Assembly: GCA_027475525.1 (NCBI GenBank)
Contig: JAMWFC010000117.1
Span: 4,264,183 to 4,328,182, forward strand
Length of the DNA stretch: 64,000 nucleotides
From: Macrolepiota albuminosa
Taxonomy: Eukaryota; Basidiomycota; Agaricomycetes; Agaricales; Agaricaceae
Reading direction: 5' to 3'
Shown piece after piece: positions 59,260-64,000 of the stretch. Positions within the stretch are counted from its first letter, which is position 1; each line of letters starts with the position of its first letter. The notes under the pieces were generated by a model. That model saw only the letters and a list, made by a program, of their open reading frames with translations, did not search any database and was not told the DNA's origin. The position numbers and the translations under genes were made by a program.

Positions 59260-59413
59260 CTGAAGGTTTGGGAAATGCTTTCACTTCGAGATAGCACGGT
59301 TGACTACTTTGTAAGTCTTATCAACTACATCAACAACTGAAGGTTTGGGAAATGCTTTCACTTCGAGATAGCACGGTTGACTACTTTGTAAGTCTTATCA
59401 ACTACATCAACAA
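59260..59413 (+). repeat. 77-bp exact tandem duplication
   Basis: Units 59260-59336 and 59337-59413 are identical. It lies about 40 bp from the preceding duplication. Confidence 0.95.
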
Positions 59414-59439
59414 TAATATATACACAACAAGGTAAGATT

Positions 59440-62400
59440 ATCTGCAATGGCTTGCACCTCCCTGTTTCTGAAGGGCTAAGAGAGTTCGCCACCACTCCAG
59501 CCCTAGTCACCGGAAATGAGAAATACAGAGGTGGATCCCCAACTGAACCCAATGAACAACACAACGTCCCACACACACCCTCGTCTCCTTATCTTCCATA
59601 CAAAGACTCAAACGCTCCCAAGACCTGGAGTTTGGAGGACTATTCACCATCCATGTAACTAACAGCATCAGTGGTAGCGCAGAAGATGATAATGCCCAGC
59701 AGCACACAATACAAGGCCAAGGCTCAATCAGAAATGAAGTAAATATCACAACCTGCTCCCTGTAGAACTATTTTAGACAAGAAATCATCAGTAGAGGATA
59801 ATAACTAAGAGAGCTCCTCACCATTGATAGCAGCCCCTGAACCAGAAGGCCAAATAGAATGACCAGTTATCTGCTCCAGCCGAGTTTCATGGAAGTCAAC
59901 AGATATCCACACCACAAGATTGCCATCTTGCAAGCATAACAATGTAGCTTTGCATATAGGCTCTTTTGAAAAAAGGAACTTTGGAACAATTGGAGCATCT
60001 AGATCTGAAAACAAATGGAACCATGTAAATCAAGTACCGAAAGACAAAAAGAAAATTGGAATTCTATTGGTCAAGGAAACCCACCTGTCAGATAGACAGA
60101 AGGAAGAGGTGAAGCAGCTCTTTGGTAAGAGATTGAAAATTTTCCACTCTCCTGACCCAGAGAACCCATCTGGAAAACGAGGAGTAGTAGTAGTGTTGAA
60201 AAAAAATCTATTGAAAGTCCGAGGTGCGGAATCGAAGGTCCCGAGACAAAGGAATCAATTTTGTTGCAGTGTACGCACCAAACATCACTGAAAGTGACAG
60301 CCAAGATAATGGAAACTTCTGGCTTACACTGAATAACTTCTTTACAGATAACCTAAGAGTTAAGATAGATGTCATGGCCGGGGACCTCAACATGATGGAG
60401 AACGCCCAGGATAGATCTCCTACAAGAGAGGCAACTGAAGCTCTAGACCACTTCAAGTAAATCCTATACCTGAGGGATGCATGGAGAGACGCTTTCCCAA
60501 CCAAGAGAGCCTTCTTCTTCATCAAAGATGCTACATCGTCCATGTTAAGAATAGACAAAATCTACATAACAAACCCTCTCAACTTATCATTGTGTGACTG
60601 GTTGATCTTGCCTACTGGTATCCCAGGAACTGACCATCCACTCATCACGATAACGCACGCAGAGGCCCAATTGTGGGAAAAGAGAGATGGGTTATGAAAA
60701 ACCACATAATACGTAATGATGGAAAATTCAGGAAATATATAGTAGAGTCTGAATGGAATAGCACTAGATAAAATTAGAACTCCAGGCAACAACAGATTGT
60801 CAGGAGCAAATCTCCAGACTGTATATATGAAATGGAAAAGAAACCTATTAACCTATGCAAAAGAAAGGGATAAGATCCTAGTGCCAAAGTATATCATGGA
60901 GAAAAAGAAAATCAAGTTGCGAAGAACCAGAAGCTAGATGACCCAGACCTTGATGATGTAGAGAAAACAGAGACGGTTAAGGAAATAACAAAGAAACTGG
61001 AATCTCTTGAGAGGAAATATCACATGGCTAAAAGAAAGAAAATTGCGATTAAGAACAGGTTAGAAGGAGAAACAATGTGCAAGTATTGCACAACATCCAA
61101 CAAACAAGCGGTCAATCCAGAGACGTAATATATGCCTTCATCATTCAAGAAAGAAAGCCCCAACATATCTTTGCCGGCATACAAGAGCAACTCAATTAAG
61201 ATGGCCGAGATAGCCAGAAATTACCATAACAAACTCCAAAGTAAGCGCAAAGACATCACAGACCAAGAACATGAGGAGAAGACCCTAAAAGTTCTGGGCA
61301 CAATCAAGGCTTGCACATCGGAACAACGAAAAGAAGACTTGAGCAGTACAATTGAAATGAAGGAACTGCTGACGGCACTACAGCTCTCAAATAATAGCTC
61401 AGCACCAGAACCAGATGGGATTCCATACCAATTCTAGAAGTCCTTCAATAACAAGTTTATAAATGACTCAACGCAGAACCTAAGGATTGTAAATCGTTAG
61501 CAGCCTCCCTCAAGGAATCCCACCTAAAAGGTTATGATATCCCAGGCCATGCCGAAAAGTTAATTGTGAACCTTTTTGCTGATGATACGACTACGTTCCT
61601 ATTGATGGAAGACAACAAGCAAGAAGAGCAGTAAAGTTTATGTGGGCTAGGAGGAGCTCCTTAGCTAATGAGAAAACAATGTACGAGCCCTTCGATAGTT
61701 GACATCAGAACAAGAAATAAAGCAATGTAGCTGAAATCTTACTTGAAATTCGAAACAAACAGACCATTATGGGCCTTGGTGGCTGATGCAATCACAGCCA
61801 ACAACGCCCTGAAGTCAGAAGAAATAGTGGACAAGCAGATTAAAGTATCACCATTCCTGCAATCATGGAAGATGAAGGTGACTGTGCACGAGAGGATATG
61901 AGCCCGAATATAGCTTGCTTATTTATAGTGACAGCAGAGTTTAATGTAAGACTTGATGACTTGCCTTCATCAACAGGGAAATCCTGAGGAAAATGCCGAT
62001 ATGGTTACGGTATCATGTAGCCGCTGATGACCCAAGCAAGCATCAGAAAAATAAACTGTGTGAAGGCAGCGGAGTGCCTCAAAAGCAAACACAAATTGGG
62101 GATACAGAAATATTAGATATTAGAGGGAAAGATAAAATGCGATATACTTACCTAGATTCCAACTGCAAGTGTAGTGACTGCATGAAGTTAGAAAACTCAG
62201 TTGGGTGCATGCACCCAGCCTCGTATGTTAACCAAGCAAAAGACATGCTCACATTATAGTCTCGACGAAAGCAAATGCCAGGAAGTGGTTTTTAAATGCG
62301 ACACTCTACCAAGGCCTAGATAGAACGATAAAAGCAATTGAAGGAATAAAGAAGGTTGAAGGAATAAAGGAGGCAGTGATGATGGTAAATAAAAAAACCC

Positions 62401-62905
62401 CAGCCTACGTGACGAAGATCTTTCCAGAACAATGAGGGTCTTCCTGTGAAAATGTCAATACAATGCATACAAGATGGGATCATACTGGGACAAACAAACA
62501 ATGAAGCTCGACCTGAAGAGCTGGAGGATATGCAGCTATAATGGTAAAGTAAAGTAGACTCTCTGGATCACATTATCACTGAATGCTCCTGTGTTAGTCA
62601 GGAGATTGTATGGGAAGAAGCGAGAAACGTATGGAGAAGAAGAACAAGGGAAACGTGGCTAGAGTGGAATTTATCCACCGTACTAGGCAGCCCTCCAATG
62701 AAGATTACAGACGCTGAGAGAAGACTCTCTCTAGGTCTGACCCAGGTATACAAAATACTGAACCTAGAAGCGACCTATTTTATATGGACACTATAATTAA
62801 CAGAGTAATAAGAAAAGATGAAGATGATAGTCCATATTCACCACTAGAAATAATTAACAAATGGAATAAGACTCTTCAAAATCACCTCTCTTCTCTAGTA
62901 GAAAA
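59440..62905 (+). mobile_element. Non-LTR retrotransposon (LINE) relic with EN, RT and C-terminal zinc region
   Basis: ORF1-like sequence lies at 59452-59658. ORF2 then shows an apurinic-type endonuclease: IGILLVKETHLSDRQKEEV (about 60056-60112), NFVAVYAPN, VMAGDLNMME (about 60372-60401), SSMLRIDKIYI (about 60537-60570) and GIPGTDHPLI (about 60619-60648). The reverse transcriptase begins with NNSSAPEPDGIPYQF (about 61390-61435) and jumps within about 135 bp to VNLFADDTTTFLLM (about 61567-61608). Most of the RT palm is therefore deleted. The tail has LDHIITECSCVSQEIVWEEA (about 62565-62625) and LNLEATYFIWTL (about 62760-62796), typical of the C-terminal region of basidiomycete LINEs. Many stops and frameshifts are present. 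It is not functional. Confidence 0.72.
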
Positions 62906-62908
62906 ACC

Positions 62909-62977
62909 TGATTTGAACCCCAGGTAAGCAGCACAGCGGGCAAGAGGGCCTTGCCAAGGACGTAGGCCATTAAGCCA
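62909..62977 (-). other. tRNA-like RNA polymerase III box A/box B segment (SINE-like)
   Basis: On the minus strand, TGGCTTAATGG (62977-62967) resembles box A and GGTTCAAATCA (62919-62909) resembles box B, 48 bp apart. The T-arm and acceptor stems do not pair as in a real tRNA. This is therefore better read as a decayed tRNA gene or a tRNA-derived SINE head than as a functional tRNA. It lies directly after the LINE relic. Confidence 0.4.
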
Positions 62978-63009
62978 CTTGAAACGCTACTCCAAAAAAA
63001 AACTCACCC

Positions 63010-63276
63010 CGTTTTTGAAATGAAAATTGAATTTCCAACTAAACCCCACACACATGATTACATAAGTGTTTGTCTGGACAAAGGATTATATAAGCAGCCG
63101 TCCAGACAAATGCTTATATAATCATGTGTGAGGTTTAGTTGGGAATTTAGTTTTTGTTTCTATTTCAAAAATGGACAAAGAATTATATAAGCAGTCGTCC
63201 AGACGAACACTTATATAATCATGTGTTGGGGTTTAGTTGGAAATTTATTTAATTTTTATTTCTATTTCAAAAATGG
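63010..63276. repeat. Foldback repeat with a duplicated right arm
   Basis: The left arm 63010-63079 (CGTTTTTGAAATG...TTGTCTGGAC) is an imperfect inverted repeat of 63100-63174 and again of 63197-63276. The cores CCAACTAAACC and TGATTATATAAG recur in each. It resembles a MITE or foldback element with a second right arm. Confidence 0.75.
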
Positions 63277-63922
63277 AGTGTTCATCTAGATGAAGGATTA
63301 TATAATTGGTTGTCAAACTTAATCGGTGTATAGATGACTGAGATGATTGAGGTATTCCTGATCTCCAGAATCTAATTCTAACAACATGTTCCTCAATTGT
63401 ATAGTTTATTCTAATCCGTCTATCTGTCCACTCCGTCCCCCCCTTGTGACAACTACTCAACCTGGTTGCCTACGTGACATACACGTACTGCAATCTATTC
63501 TGATTTCTGATTCTTTGACAACTCCACACTTATATTATTTCGTATGTGAATCCTACTTGTGATATACTATTCCACCCCTTTAGCTAGGAGAGTCCCCTCT
63601 GAGTCGGATGTCACTAAGGCGTCATAAGGCGTTCACACTTAGGAAGATGAATTCACACTCCGCTACTCTGTAAAGAACTAGTCAATGAGACTGAGACGCG
63701 AAAGCCTTTGCTTTGAATTGACAGGCATGACAACTGGCTTGACCTTTTGCCATAAGGGACTCAGCAATGAGACTTCGTCTCACTCTAGACTAAGTCAAAA
63801 ATACATTAGGTAACGTTTGTTCTATGTCTTATTTGAAGTATTAGGATAGCTGGTCGCGGTAAAAAATCGTATTGTCCGACTAAAAAAGGACTCTACGCTA
63901 AAGGGTGGAATACATTTGACAA
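63277..63922. other. No supported gene; possible copia LTR start
   Basis: On the minus strand, the sequence TGTTAGAATTAGATTCTGG (from about 63384) resembles the start of Ty1/copia LTRs. I could not find its partner or a tract that would confirm it. Confidence 0.25.
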
Positions 63923-64000
63923 TTATACGAAGTCTGCTTCGTCTTCTACTTCTTCAATTTCAACGTATTCATCATCTATTGGCAGATCAACCACGTCTTT
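63923..64000 (-). CDS. 3' end of an acidic open frame running off the window
   Basis: The minus strand from the window edge reads KDVVDLPIDDEYVEIEEVED and then EADFV with a TAA at 63925-63923. It is strongly acidic, which could be the C-terminal tail of a host or element protein. Only 25 codons are visible, so the call is tentative. Confidence 0.25.
   Translation of the reverse strand, partial: KDVVDLPIDDEYVEIEEVEDEADFV

Noticed and set aside
62909..62977. Functional tRNA gene
   Set aside because: Box A and box B words are present but the T-arm and acceptor stem do not pair.
1..64000. CRISPR arrays
   Set aside because: No series of short identical repeats with unique spacers; the exact repeats are two-copy tandem duplications. 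The host is a fungus.

Overview
The window looks like an Agaricomycete (mushroom-forming basidiomycete) nuclear genome. The single-copy genes carry many 41-60 bp GT-AG introns, and the protein families are ones I know from Agaricomycetes: a TMD-NBD ABC exporter, endonuclease IV, a bHLH regulator, a protein kinase-like protein and a tartrate-dehydrogenase-like enzyme. Around them lies a dense graveyard of basidiomycete transposable elements. All identifications come from reading the sequence and from memory of the families; no search was run.

Layout. 1-8.9 kb is AT-rich and CpG-poor. It holds a decayed minus-strand gene of the DUF6729/3'-5' exonuclease-like transposon-associated type, split by a solo LTR. 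A copia RNase H scrap (8.95-9.2 kb) abuts the ABC exporter (9.24-11.8 kb, minus). The exporter diverges from an APN1-like AP endonuclease (12.5-14.2 kb, plus); both models close in frame. 14.2-22.8 kb is a long stretch with no supported gene that leads into a bHLH transcription factor (22.8-24.5 kb). 24.5-30.3 kb is low-complexity and non-coding. A kinase-like gene (30.3-32.6 kb) and a tartrate/isopropylmalate-type dehydrogenase (32.9-34.1 kb) close the ordinary gene part.

From 34.2 to 64 kb the DNA is mainly layered mobile DNA. A Ty3/gypsy gag-pol relic on the minus strand (about 48.1 down to 36.2 kb) is split by a Ngaro-type tyrosine-recombinase retrotransposon (36.6-43.2 kb), whose A1 / ORFs / B1 / A2 / B2 split direct repeats are still readable. 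One solo LTR sits inside the A1 repeat and two more sit in the gypsy relic. Right of this come a 100-N gap, a JmjC-domain gene broken by a 1.06 kb terminal-inverted-repeat element, an unidentified minus-strand coding region, a LINE relic (59.4-62.9 kb), a tRNA-like box A/box B segment and a foldback repeat.

The most striking global signal is 18 tandem duplications scattered from 24 to 59 kb, all with exactly the same period of 77 bp and identical copies. They fall in unrelated contexts (bHLH coding sequence, gypsy relic, transposon, non-coding DNA). That points to untrimmed overlaps of an assembly graph (k = 77) rather than biology. Each shifts the reading frame wherever it falls in coding DNA, including the C-terminus of the bHLH gene.
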